A stretch of DNA of 64,000 nt. Origin: Roseateles sp. XES5. GTDB taxonomy: Bacteria; Pseudomonadota; Alphaproteobacteria; Rhizobiales; Rhizobiaceae. The notes below the pieces were generated by a model. The model searched no databases. It had not been told where the DNA came from and saw only the letters and a list, made by a program, of their open reading frames with translations. The stretch covers positions 434,001-498,000 of the forward strand of contig NZ_CP084754.1 in assembly GCF_020535545.1 (NCBI RefSeq). Direction: 5' to 3'. Shown one piece after another: positions 44,475 through 53,300 of the stretch (its first letter is position 1; every line of letters begins with the position of its first letter). A program made the translations under genes and the position numbers.

Positions 44475-44492
44475 TGTGGCGATTCCGCCACA
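44475..44492. terminator. Hairpin downstream of the L,D-transpeptidase gene
   Basis: A perfect 7-bp stem TGTGGCG/CGCCACA with ATTC loop, 12 bp after the transpeptidase stop. There is no U-tract in the minus direction, so termination is uncertain. The AT-rich sequence next to it (44440-44470) probably contains the promoter of the secretion operon. Confidence 0.4.
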
Positions 44493-44504
44493 TATTCCCG
44501 CGAA

Positions 44505-45128
44505 CTAACGTACAATAACTGGACTGCCAATATCCACCTTATTGAACAAGTCGATGACGTCGTCGTTTGCCATCCGAATACAGCCGGACGAAACGGCCTT
44601 GCCCAAGGTCCAGGGCTCGTTGGTGCCGTGAATTCTGTAAAGCGTATCGCCAAGATAGATTGCACGTGCGCCGAGGGGGTTTTCCAGCCCACCCTCCATC
44701 GAGGCCGGCAGCTCTCTTCCCTTCAAAGCCTCTCGGCTTACCATCTCAGCGGGCGGCGTCCAGACCGGCCATTCCGCCTTGCGACTGACCCTTTCCTTTC
44801 CCTTCCACACGAAACCCTCTCTGCCCACACCGATGATATATGCGCGCGCGGTCCCATCCCCGTTGACATAGAGCAGGCGGCGCCTTTGCGTATCGACGAT
44901 AACGGTGCCGCGCTTGAATTCTCCATCGTATACCACTGTCTGCGCGGCGACCGGCGCAGCGTTCAACCGTCCCGAAAGCTTATGGTTGTCGACAGATTTG
45001 ACGATCCACTTTCCGGTCCTGGCATCGAACTGGCGTGCGGTCTGTCCGGACAAGGCAGGGGATGTGAAAATGAGGACCGACAGAACGGCGGCAAGGCCAG
45101 ACCGGAAATTGGACCGAAACAGCTGCAT
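44505..45128 (-). CDS. L,D-transpeptidase (YkuD/ErfK family)
   Basis: 207 residues with a signal peptide (MQLFRSNFRSGLAAVLSVLI, cut near ALSGQTA). The YkuD domain spans about 80-205, ending in the catalytic segment IHGTNEPWTLGKAVSSGCIR with active-site His and Cys. It would make 3-3 cross-links in peptidoglycan or attach proteins to it. Several copies per genome are normal in rhizobia. ATG 45128 is chosen for GGGAG 8 bp upstream rather than 45149. Monocistronic, transcribed towards the secretion operon. Confidence 0.88.
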   Translation of the reverse strand: MQLFRSNFRSGLAAVLSVLIFTSPALSGQTARQFDARTGKWIVKSVDNHKLSGRLNAAPVAAQTVVYDGEFKRGTVIVDTQRRRLLYVNGDGTARAYIIGVGREGFVWKGKERVSRKAEWPVWTPPAEMVSREALKGRELPASMEGGLENPLGARAIYLGDTLYRIHGTNEPWTLGKAVSSGCIRMANDDVIDLFNKVDIGSPVIVR

Positions 45129-45258
45129 GGAAGAACTCCCAGTAGACATGCCTAATTTACATCGCCTATCGGTAGAATCCTACACATATCCGCAACGGCC
45201 GTTTTACGCGACTGCCTTATAACTCTCGCCATACCGGAATGCGGGAGACATGTGAACG

Positions 45259-46050
45259 ATGGGTATGCGCGAAATGCTGAACACCTTTTCCCTCCGTGGG
45301 GCCGCGAACACCTGGCTGGTCGGCGGCGGCGCGGCGGCACTCATGTTCGGCCTCGGCGCCGCGGTTGTCGGAAACGCATTCGGGCCAATGACATCCATCA
45401 CGAGCGTTACCGCGCTTGCAGGAACAGTCGCCGTCGGCGTCGCCCTGCCGCTCCTTTACACCTGCAGCCGGATGGCGAGGCGGATCGCGTCCCTGCGCCT
45501 GGAAGTTCAGCGTGCTGGCCAGCGCGACGGGCTCACGGCCTGCCTGAATGAGCAGACCTTCTCCGCGCTCGTCGATACCTATGCCGACCGGCGCACTGCT
45601 GGAAAGGATACCACGCGCGGAACCGTGGTCCTCATCCATCTGGATGAACTTCAATCCATCAACGACCGTTTCGGCCACAGTTGGGGCAACGACGCGCTCG
45701 TCAAGGTCGCGGCGGCCATCCGCGGAACCGTTCGTCAAGGGGACATCGTGGGCCGCGTATCCGGAAACCAGTTTGGCGTCTTCCTGCCTGGCGCGAACGA
45801 AACGGATGCAAAAGGCGTCGCCGAACGCATCCACACGAGCGTGACCGGCATCGCGTTTTTCCCCACAGGGATCCGGCACCCTCTTTCGATCCGGGCCGGC
45901 GCGGTGATCGTCGCCGATCAGGCGAAGTTCGACACCCTGCTCAAGGCAGCGGAAAGCACCCTGGAGTTGGCCAGAGGGCAGGACCAGGACTGGATCGTGT
46001 ACACATCGATTGGCGGATGGGCTGACCGCGAGCCGGTGCGGTTACAGTAG
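45259..46050 (+). CDS. Membrane-anchored degenerate GGDEF-domain protein
   Basis: 263 residues. Two membrane helices (about 20-38 and 50-68) precede a GGDEF-fold domain (about 90-250): RDGLTACLNEQTFSALVDTY, LIHLDELQSINDRFGHSWGN and GRVSGNQFGVFLPG. The signature loop reads SGNQF instead of GG[D/E]EF, so diguanylate cyclase activity is not expected. The protein may bind a nucleotide or act as a scaffold. Divergent from the transpeptidase gene by about 130 bp. Confidence 0.82.
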   Translation: MGMREMLNTFSLRGAANTWLVGGGAAALMFGLGAAVVGNAFGPMTSITSVTALAGTVAVGVALPLLYTCSRMARRIASLRLEVQRAGQRDGLTACLNEQTFSALVDTYADRRTAGKDTTRGTVVLIHLDELQSINDRFGHSWGNDALVKVAAAIRGTVRQGDIVGRVSGNQFGVFLPGANETDAKGVAERIHTSVTGIAFFPTGIRHPLSIRAGAVIVADQAKFDTLLKAAESTLELARGQDQDWIVYTSIGGWADREPVRLQ

Positions 46051-46166
46051 GCGCCCCTCTGGGCCCGGGCGCACGTTTCAAGCACCGCCGGGGTCAAAAT
46101 CCTCTTGAAAGACAAAACGCACACCAACAAACACGTCACCGTCATCGTATGATCAACGAATGGAAC

Positions 46167-46193
46167 CCCGCTGTCCGTCTTTGGGACGGCGGG
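46167..46193. terminator. Weak stem-loop after the GGDEF-like gene
   Basis: A 10-bp stem with one G-U pair (CCCGCTGTCC with GGACGGCGGG) and a 7-nt loop, 117 bp after the stop codon. No U-tract, hence only a tentative terminator. Confidence 0.35.
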
Positions 46194-46258
46194 CATTGAA
46201 AGCATCAGGCTGCCATTGTACTTAGAGTGCGGGCTTTCTAATGTTTTTGGGGGAATTC

Positions 46259-46615
46259 ATGGCTTCGATACGCGACGTACTCGCCACAGCAATTCTGCTT
46301 GTCGGGGTCGGGTCTGCGACGGCGGCCGATCTCGGCAACTATTCTCAATGCACGCTGGCGACGGGATCGACGCTGCTGAGCCAGCAGAGCAATGCGGCCT
46401 TGAGCGATGATGTCGTCCGGCTGATGAACGAGGCCGTCGGTGTCGCCGACGATCCCAAGTGGATCAGTTCCCGCCAGCAGGCCTTTACCTGGGCGTCAGA
46501 GACGAAGGTCGCCTGCGGCAAGGCCTATGGCTATCTCCAGGCGAACTATCGCGACGAGGACTGGATCAACAAGTGCGAATGCTTCCATTCGCGCATGCTG
46601 CAATACATGAATTGA
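46259..46615 (+). CDS. Small secreted protein of unknown function
   Basis: 118 residues: a signal peptide (MASIRDVLATAILLVGVGSA, cut near TAADLG) and a mature domain of about 94 residues with four cysteines (YSQCTLATG, KVACGKAYG and NKCECF). I do not recognise it. The ATG at 46259 has GGGGG 6 bp upstream; an ATG at 46241 overlaps that site. The cysteines suggest disulfides in the periplasm or outside. It lies 8 bp before the lipoprotein gene and is probably co-transcribed with it. Confidence 0.65.
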   Translation: MASIRDVLATAILLVGVGSATAADLGNYSQCTLATGSTLLSQQSNAALSDDVVRLMNEAVGVADDPKWISSRQQAFTWASETKVACGKAYGYLQANYRDEDWINKCECFHSRMLQYMN

Positions 46616-46623
46616 TATCGTCC

Positions 46624-47742
46624 ATGCGCGCTTTTTCTCGCTGTCGAGCTGTCCTCAGCGTTTGCCTGTTTTCGCTCGGGGTGCTGGCTGGCTGCCAATC
46701 CTCCGCACCCGACGTCCTTTCAAGCGCAGAGCAGGAAAACAAATCTGCAGCGTCCGCTTCATCGACCACGATGGGCAGCGGTAGCGCGCATATCGATCTC
46801 TTCATAGACCGCGCCATCGCAGGAAGCGCCAGCGACTACCGCGATGGCGCGATGCTGGCGGCGAAGGAACTCGGCGCCGGCGCACTGACGCTGACCGTCC
46901 ATGACCTGCCGGCGGGATCGGCCGACCTTTCGGGGCAAGTCTCGAAGGCCGCGGCCGGTGGCACGAAGTTCTTCGTCGGCTCGCCGTTCCTTGCCAAGGC
47001 TGTCGCGAGCGGCGCAAGCGGATCGGCTTTCGTCCTTCTTGCAAGCGAACCGGAGAGCGGTGGCGTCGCCATCGTTTCCGATGAAATCGACGCTCTTGTC
47101 GAAGTGTCGGCCTATGCTGCAGGTGCCGGTCGGACGAAGATCATGGCCGTCGCCGCACGGCCCCTCAGCGATACGGAGACGCAACGCTTGCGGGGCGGCC
47201 TGAAAAAAGCCGGCGTGACGCTGCTGGACATCGTCATCGACCCCAGCTCGCCGGCCGGCAAGAAGAGCCTTGCGAAACTGGGCGAAGCACAGGCGGTGCT
47301 GCTGATCGGCGCCGATGCACCCCGCGTCATCGCCCCGATCCTGCGGCAGGGCGGCGCGCTCGCCGCGGGTATTCCATTCCTCGGCACCGCGGCCTGGCCG
47401 GTCAGCGGGTACGGCGAACCCGCGCTCGAAGGTTCGATGCTGGCGCTTGTCGACCAATCCGCATTGCAACGCATCTCCAAGCGCTTCCAGGCGGCCTACG
47501 GTCGCTCGCTGTCGCTTGAAGCGGCCTATGCATTCGACGCTGTGGCGGTTGCCGCCGGCATCGTCCGTGCGAAAGGAGACCAGGGCCTGAGCAAGGACGC
47601 CCTCTACGCTGCCTCGGGCTTTGCCGGAGCGACGGGCACTTTCCGCTTCGATGCTCAAGGTCGCGTTGAGCGCCGTTTTGCCATCTACGGCCTGAAGCAA
47701 GGCAAACTCAGTCTGCTCGATCCTGCGCCGACGGGCTTCTAG
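46624..47742 (+). CDS. Periplasmic-binding-protein-like lipoprotein
   Basis: 372 residues. The N-terminus is a lipoprotein signal with lipobox GVLAGC (Cys about 24). The rest resembles a type 1 periplasmic-binding fold of the LivJ/LpoA class (Peripla_BP_6): YRDGAMLAAKELGAGALTLT, FVGSPFLAKAVASG, and a late SLSLEAAYAFDAVAVAAGIV. No ABC permease is nearby, so a sensory or cell-wall-enzyme-activating role is possible. The TAG stop is the first three bases of RIME copy 4, so the C-terminus is set by the repeat junction. Confidence 0.75.
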   Translation: MRAFSRCRAVLSVCLFSLGVLAGCQSSAPDVLSSAEQENKSAASASSTTMGSGSAHIDLFIDRAIAGSASDYRDGAMLAAKELGAGALTLTVHDLPAGSADLSGQVSKAAAGGTKFFVGSPFLAKAVASGASGSAFVLLASEPESGGVAIVSDEIDALVEVSAYAAGAGRTKIMAVAARPLSDTETQRLRGGLKKAGVTLLDIVIDPSSPAGKKSLAKLGEAQAVLLIGADAPRVIAPILRQGGALAAGIPFLGTAAWPVSGYGEPALEGSMLALVDQSALQRISKRFQAAYGRSLSLEAAYAFDAVAVAAGIVRAKGDQGLSKDALYAASGFAGATGTFRFDAQGRVERRFAIYGLKQGKLSLLDPAPTGF

Positions 47743-47843
47743 AGTTTGTCAGGGAAAAGTGGGAACCGGTTTTCCCGAAAAGACAAACGAAAACAAAAGA
47801 GTTTAGAGCATGCCTGGTTCAATCTAAACCTGACATGCCCCAG
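47740..47843 (+). repeat. RIME1-like interspersed repeat, copy 4
   Basis: A 104-bp copy, same orientation as copy 3 and about 93% identical to it by eye; the right-end palindrome arm has drifted (CATGCCCCAG instead of CATGCTCTAG). It begins with the stop codon of the preceding lipoprotein gene. Confidence 0.85.
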
Positions 47844-47904
47844 TGAGCGACCGGTCGTGCGACGCCCTTCCGGCTGGATCGAACAGGTGGGGTTTCTCAC
47901 GCGC

Positions 47905-49446
47905 TCATGCACCGCCATCGGTTGACGACCGCTCGTAAAGCACCGTCTCGTTGGACGCATCGATGCCGGTGAGGGTCAAATCATATCCCCAGAGACGGCG
48001 GATGTGAACGAGGGTGGCGTCCCGTTCGCTCTCGTCCAGAAGAATACCGTTCTTGACCAGATGCCGCAGCCGAAGACGACGGTCGCCGAGAAGATCGACA
48101 TCGACCACCTGGATATCGGGCCGCTGCGCGCCGGGATCGTAACTGCGGGCAAGTGCCGAGCGGACAGCGGCATAGCCGCGTTCGTCGTGGATAGAAGCGA
48201 CCTCGCAGAACCGGTCAGTCGCGCGGTCGGAGAGATGGAACAGGCGGAACCTGCGGATGAGCGCCGGGCTCAGATACTGCAGGATGAAAGATTCATCGCG
48301 GTGGTTTTCCCAGGCATCGATCAGCGTGCCCATCGCGTCGCCGTTCCCAGCGATATCGGGAAACCAGTCGCGATCCTCCCCTGTCGGTCTCGTGCAGATC
48401 CGCTCGATGTCCTGCATCATCGCAAAGCCCAGCGCATAGGGATTGAGCCCGGAAAAGCGCGGATCGTTGAAACCCGGCTGGAAAACCACATTCGCGTGGC
48501 TCGCCAGAAGCTCCAGCATGGCCCCCTCGCTCATCTGTCCCTTGTCGAACAGCCGGTTCATGATCGTGTAGTGCACGAAGGTGGCCCAGCCCTCGTTCAT
48601 CACCTGGGTCTGGCGCTGCGGGTAGAAGTACTGCGCGATCTTGCGCACGATGCGCACGATTTCGCGCTGCCAGGGCTCCAGCAGGGGCGCATGCTTCTCG
48701 ATGAAGTAGAGCAGGTTCTCCTCGGGAAGATGCAGGACTTTCCTGCGCTCCAGCGCCTCCCGCTCCGCCTCCTCGATATCGGCGGCTCCGGCCGCCGCAG
48801 GCAGGGTGCGCCAGAGATCGCTATAGGCCTGCTCCTCATATTCCAGGCGCTCGCGTGCCCGTTCCGTTACCTTGGCCGGAGAAAGCCGCGGCGGCCGGCG
48901 GTAGTGGAAGACGCCCTGATCCATCAGCGCATGGGCGGAATCGAGGATTTCCTCCACGGCGGCAATGCCATGTCGCTCCTCGCATTTGGCGATGTATTTC
49001 TTGGCGAAGTCCATGTAGCCGAGGATCGCGCCCGCATCCGTCCACTGGCGGAAGAGATAGTTGTTCTTGAAGAAATGGTTGTGGCCGAAGGCGGCGTGCG
49101 CCGTCACCAGCGCCTGCATCGGCATGGTGTTCTCTTCCATGAGGTAGGTGATGCAGGGGTTGGAGTTGATGACCAGCTCATAGGCCAGGCCCCGCATGCC
49201 CTTGCGGTAGAAATGGCTTTCGAAGGCGAAACGCTTGCCGAATGACCAATGCTGATACATCAGCGGCATGCCGATGGAGGAATAGGCATCCAGCATCTGC
49301 TCGGAGGAAATGACCTCGATCTGGTTGGGATAGACGTCCAGCCCCAGTTCGCCGACGGCGATCTCCTCGATGGCCTCGTAGGCGCGCGACAGCGTGGCGA
49401 AACTCCATTCGGAACCGGTGAACAGCAAAGTGCCATCGCGTGCCAT
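47905..49446 (-). CDS. SpoVR-family protein (YcgB)
   Basis: 513 residues, the usual length for SpoVR/YcgB. It has the family's N-terminal block (GLDVYPNQIEVISSEQMLDA), metal-type histidines in YQHWSFGKRF and AHAAFGHNHFFKNN, and MNEGWATFVHY. Its biochemical role is unknown, but it is almost always co-encoded with PrkA and YeaH in a stress or stationary-phase operon. ATG 49446 follows GGGGAGCGACC; it overlaps the end of yeaH. Confidence 0.9.
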   Translation of the reverse strand: MARDGTLLFTGSEWSFATLSRAYEAIEEIAVGELGLDVYPNQIEVISSEQMLDAYSSIGMPLMYQHWSFGKRFAFESHFYRKGMRGLAYELVINSNPCITYLMEENTMPMQALVTAHAAFGHNHFFKNNYLFRQWTDAGAILGYMDFAKKYIAKCEERHGIAAVEEILDSAHALMDQGVFHYRRPPRLSPAKVTERARERLEYEEQAYSDLWRTLPAAAGAADIEEAEREALERRKVLHLPEENLLYFIEKHAPLLEPWQREIVRIVRKIAQYFYPQRQTQVMNEGWATFVHYTIMNRLFDKGQMSEGAMLELLASHANVVFQPGFNDPRFSGLNPYALGFAMMQDIERICTRPTGEDRDWFPDIAGNGDAMGTLIDAWENHRDESFILQYLSPALIRRFRLFHLSDRATDRFCEVASIHDERGYAAVRSALARSYDPGAQRPDIQVVDVDLLGDRRLRLRHLVKNGILLDESERDATLVHIRRLWGYDLTLTGIDASNETVLYERSSTDGGA

Positions 49447-49457
49447 GGTCGCTCCCC

Positions 49458-50783
49458 TCACCGGCCGGGCCAGGCGGCCTTGTGCCGGGCAAAGAGTTTT
49501 CGGAACACCGGGTAGATATCCGCCGGCCTTGCGATGCGGGTCATCTGGAAATTTGCAATCGCGCCATCGACGACGCGATAGGCCCGCCAGAGCGCCGTGC
49601 CGTTGTCCGTCGCGCCGAAGATCTCGCTTTCCCGCTCGTCGATGATTTCGACATAGGCGTAGTACTGGCAGAGCTTCATCAGTTCGTCGCGCAAAAGCTG
49701 CGCGCAGCGTTCGGAATCGCCCGTCGCATTGTCGCCGTCGGAGGCCTGCGCGGCGTAGATATTCCAGAGGTTCGAGGGATAGCGATCAAGGATGATGCGC
49801 TGCATTTCCTCCAGCGCGGTGGAGACGACCGTGCCGCCACTCTGCTTGCTGAAGAAGAAGGTCTCCTCGTCCACCTCCCGCGCCTCGTCAGTATGGCGGA
49901 TGAAGATGATGTCGATGCGCTCGTAGCGCCGTTTCAGGAAGAGGTGCAGGAGCACGAAGAAGCGTTTCGCCAGATCCTTCTCCCGTTCGCCCATCGAGGC
50001 CGAGACATCCATCAGGCAGAACATCACCGCATTGGCATTGGGAAGCGGCTGGCGTTCGAAGCGGTTGAAGCGAACGTCGACGGGGTCGACATAGGCGATG
50101 CGCTTGCGCCGCTTCTGCAAAATCTCCAGTTCGGCGCGCAGCGCGGTAAGCCGCCGGCGCGCCGGCGCGGAAAGCTCAACGTCCGTCTCCAGCAAGGCGA
50201 TCTCGTCGGCGAGGGCCTGGCACTCCCGCTCGCTCGGGCGGTGCAGCGCAATGCGACGCCCGAAACTGTTGCGCATCGTGCGCCCGACATTGATGTTGCT
50301 CGGCGTTCCCGATGTCGTGAAGCCGACACGATGGGCCTTGTAGGTCACGGTCTCCTTGAGATTGAGCTTCACCATGTCGGGAAGCTCGAGATCCTCGAAG
50401 AAGAGATCGAGTACCTCGTCGCGCGAAAGCACGAACAGGAAGTCGTCTTCGCCTTCGCCCTGCCCCGGGCCGCGGCCGCTGCCCCTTCCGCTGCCGCTGC
50501 CGCTGTCGGGCTTGCCGATCCGGTCGCCGGCCGAAAAATGCTCGTTGCCGGGCAACACATATTGTCGTTCGCCGCTGGCGGAGGCGTTGCGGAAGCTCGG
50601 TTCGTCCGCACCACGTTTCGGCACCGGCACGCCATGGGCGGCATCGACGTCGGCGATCCTGTCGGATTTGACCCGGTCATTGATCGAGCGCTTCAGCTCG
50701 TCATGCACGCGCTTGATGAAGCGCTGCCTGTTGCCGAGGCTGCGATCCTTGGGGTTCAGCCGGCGATCGATGAAGTTCGGCAT
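49458..50783 (-). CDS. yeaH: DUF444 (YeaH/YhbH) family protein
   Basis: 441 residues with N-terminal FIDRRLNPKDRSLGNRQRFI, a Gly/Ser-rich low-complexity linker (GSGSGRGSGRGPGQGEGEDD) and a C-terminal von Willebrand A-like half with MDVSASMGEREKDLAKRF carrying the DxSxS metal site. In enteric bacteria YeaH/YeaG(PrkA) are co-regulated under nitrogen and stress conditions. Middle gene of prkA-yeaH-spoVR. Confidence 0.9.
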   Translation of the reverse strand: MPNFIDRRLNPKDRSLGNRQRFIKRVHDELKRSINDRVKSDRIADVDAAHGVPVPKRGADEPSFRNASASGERQYVLPGNEHFSAGDRIGKPDSGSGSGRGSGRGPGQGEGEDDFLFVLSRDEVLDLFFEDLELPDMVKLNLKETVTYKAHRVGFTTSGTPSNINVGRTMRNSFGRRIALHRPSERECQALADEIALLETDVELSAPARRRLTALRAELEILQKRRKRIAYVDPVDVRFNRFERQPLPNANAVMFCLMDVSASMGEREKDLAKRFFVLLHLFLKRRYERIDIIFIRHTDEAREVDEETFFFSKQSGGTVVSTALEEMQRIILDRYPSNLWNIYAAQASDGDNATGDSERCAQLLRDELMKLCQYYAYVEIIDERESEIFGATDNGTALWRAYRVVDGAIANFQMTRIARPADIYPVFRKLFARHKAAWPGR

Positions 50784-50829
50784 GGGTCAATCCCCGCAAC
50801 AGCTCCGCGACGGCCCCGCACCGACCTTG

Positions 50830-52779
50830 TCAGCCGGCCTTGTTGACGCGCATATACCAGTCGACCAGCCGCCGCACCTGCCGCACGGTATAGCCCCGCT
50901 CGGTCATGCGCGCGACGAAGTCGGCATGCTGCTTCTCCGTGGCGCTGTCCTTCTTCGAGCCGAAGCTGATGACGGGCAGCAGCTCCTCGGTGTTGGAGAA
51001 CATCTTCTTCTCGATCACCGTGCGCAGCTTCTCGTAGCTGGTCCAGGTGGGGTTCTTGCCCTGGTTGTTGGCGCGCGCACGCAGCACGAAGTTGACGATC
51101 TCGTTGCGGAAGTCCTTGGGGTTGGAGATGCCCGCGGGCTTCTCGATCTTCTCCAGCTCGGCGTTCAGGGCCGAGCGGTCGAAGACCTCACCGGTGTCGG
51201 TGTCGCGGTACTCCTGATCCTGGATCCAGTAGTCGGCGTAGGTGACGTAGCGATCGAAGATGTTCTGGCCGTACTCGCTGTAGCTCTCCAGATAGGCCGT
51301 CTGGATTTCCTTGCCGATGAACTCGGCATAGCGCGGGGCGATTTCCGAGCGGATGAAATCGATATAGTTCGCCTCGACCTCCTTGGGGAACTGCTCGCGG
51401 CGGATGGCCTGTTCTAGGATATACATGAGGTGGACCGGATCGGCGGCCACTTCCTTCGTGTCGTAGTTGAACGTCTCCGACAGCACCTTGAAGGCAAAGC
51501 GCGTGCTGATGCCGTTCATGCCCTCATCGACGCCGCCCGCATCGCGGTATTCCTGCAGGGACTTCGCCTTGGGGTCGGTGTCCTTCAGGTTCTCGCCGTC
51601 GTAGACGCGCATCTTGGTATAGGTCGGCGAATTCTCATGCGGCGTCAGGCGCGTGGCGACCGTAAAGCGGCTCAGGTTTTCCAGAACTTCGGGCGCGCAG
51701 GGGCTGTCGGACAGCTCGCTCTCGCGGATCAGCTTCTCGTAGATCTTCACTTCCTCGCTGACGCGCAGGCAGTAGGGCACCTTGACGATGTAGATGCGGT
51801 CCAGGAAGGCTTCGTTGTTCTTGTTGTTGCGGAAGGCCTTCCACTCGCTCTCGTTGCTGTGGGCCAGCACCACGCCATCGAAGGGGATGGCGCCAAAGCC
51901 CTCGGTGCCCTTGAAGTTGCCTTCCTGCGTGGCGGTCAGCAGCGGATGCAGCACCTTGATAGGCGCCTTGAACATCTCGACGAACTCCAGCAGGCCCTGG
52001 TTGGCCAGGCACAGGCCGCCGGAGTAGCTGTAGGCATCGGGGTCGTCCTGGGCATAGGTCTCGAGCTTGCGGATGTCCACCTTGCCCACCAGGCTGGAGA
52101 TGTCCTGGTTGTTCTCGTCGCCGGGCTCGGTCTTGGCCACACCCACCTGGCGCAGCACGCTGGGGTAGCGCTTGACCACCTTGAATTTCGAAATGTCGCC
52201 GCCGATCTCATCGAGCCGCTTGGTCGCCCAGGGCGATATGAGGCCGGTCAGACGCCGCTTGGCGATGCCGTATTTTTCCTCCAGCAGGTCGCCCATGCGC
52301 TCGCGACTGAAGAGGCCGAGGGGAGATTCGAAGACCGGACTGATCTTGCCATCGATGGCGAGCACATAGATCGGCTGCTCCTCCATCAGCTTCTTCAGCC
52401 GCTCGGCAAGCGAGGACTTGCCACCGCCGACCGGCCCGAGGAGATAGAGGATTTGCTTGCGCTCTTCGAGGCCCTGCGCCGCGTAGCGGAAATAACCGAC
52501 AATCCGCTCGATCGTATCCTCCATGCCGAAGAAATCGGCGAAGGAGGGATAGAGCTTGATCGTACGGTTGGCGAAGACGCGCCCAAGGCGTTCGTCCGTG
52601 CTGGTATCGACCAGCTTCGCCCCACCGATCGCCGCGATCATGCGCTCGGGCGCCGTCGCATACATGCCCGCATTGTCGCGGCACCCGAGGAGGTACTCCT
52701 GCAGGCTCAGCGTCTCGCGCGCTTCACTAGCGTAGGCCTTTGAAAACAGGTCGAAAACGTCACTGCCGTCGGTTCGCAT
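50830..52779 (-). CDS. prkA: PrkA serine protein kinase (YeaG), mosaic codon use
   Basis: 649 residues with an AAA-like domain (Walker A GPVGGGKSSLAERLKKL) and a C-terminal kinase-like region, the family's normal length. First gene of the operon. The protein reads as intact and conserved throughout, but the DNA does not: about 50970-51330 and 51700-52190 use almost only CTG for Leu, with AGC for Ser and GCC for Ala, whereas the intervening and flanking parts use the CTC/CTG/CTT mixture of the neighbouring genes. The transitions are inside the gene. See findings. Confidence 0.92.
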   Translation of the reverse strand: MRTDGSDVFDLFSKAYASEARETLSLQEYLLGCRDNAGMYATAPERMIAAIGGAKLVDTSTDERLGRVFANRTIKLYPSFADFFGMEDTIERIVGYFRYAAQGLEERKQILYLLGPVGGGKSSLAERLKKLMEEQPIYVLAIDGKISPVFESPLGLFSRERMGDLLEEKYGIAKRRLTGLISPWATKRLDEIGGDISKFKVVKRYPSVLRQVGVAKTEPGDENNQDISSLVGKVDIRKLETYAQDDPDAYSYSGGLCLANQGLLEFVEMFKAPIKVLHPLLTATQEGNFKGTEGFGAIPFDGVVLAHSNESEWKAFRNNKNNEAFLDRIYIVKVPYCLRVSEEVKIYEKLIRESELSDSPCAPEVLENLSRFTVATRLTPHENSPTYTKMRVYDGENLKDTDPKAKSLQEYRDAGGVDEGMNGISTRFAFKVLSETFNYDTKEVAADPVHLMYILEQAIRREQFPKEVEANYIDFIRSEIAPRYAEFIGKEIQTAYLESYSEYGQNIFDRYVTYADYWIQDQEYRDTDTGEVFDRSALNAELEKIEKPAGISNPKDFRNEIVNFVLRARANNQGKNPTWTSYEKLRTVIEKKMFSNTEELLPVISFGSKKDSATEKQHADFVARMTERGYTVRQVRRLVDWYMRVNKAG

Positions 52780-52968
52780 GGAACCCTCCCACAGTCACTG
52801 GACCGAACCGCTTCGGATGATTGCGGCATCTACATATTATACGAGAGAAACATGACTTTTGTTCCCCTCAAGATCGAAAAAGAAATCAAATTCGCGTGCG
52901 CACGCCATGGCGACAGGATTTGATCGCCTGCAGGATGCACCGTTCGCGTGGACTGTTGGGGTTGCCCC

Positions 52969-53235
52969 CTATTCCTGGTCGACCGGCTTGCCACTCTTCG
53001 GATCGATGTTGATCTCGACCTTCGCCTTGTCGCGCGTGCGATACTCGATCTCGTAGTAGCCGCGCTCATTCCACGACATATGGACAAGCCGCAGGAAGTC
53101 GGGGCGCCCCTCCACCGCCGCCAATATCTCGGATGGCTTCCTGCCATCCTCGGCGCGCGGTTTTGCGTCCTCAGCCATTGCCGGCGTCAGCGAGAGGGCG
53201 AGAACGCCAGCGACAATTGCGGTCCGCATTTCCAT
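52969..53235 (-). CDS. PepSY-domain secreted protein
   Basis: 88 residues: a signal peptide (MEMRTAIVAGVLALSLTPAM, cut near AEDAKP) followed by a single PepSY unit (SEILAAVEGRPDFLRLVHMS, then YYEIEYRTRDKAKVEINIDP and SGKPVDQE). PepSY proteins inhibit proteases or bind metal in the periplasm. ATG 53235 has GGAGG 5 bp upstream. Confidence 0.83.
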   Translation of the reverse strand: MEMRTAIVAGVLALSLTPAMAEDAKPRAEDGRKPSEILAAVEGRPDFLRLVHMSWNERGYYEIEYRTRDKAKVEINIDPKSGKPVDQE

Positions 53236-53300
53236 ATCGGCCTCCATCACATTGATCGGGATACCAAACGGAGCATCCGGCGGCAGGTTCCAACAAGAAC

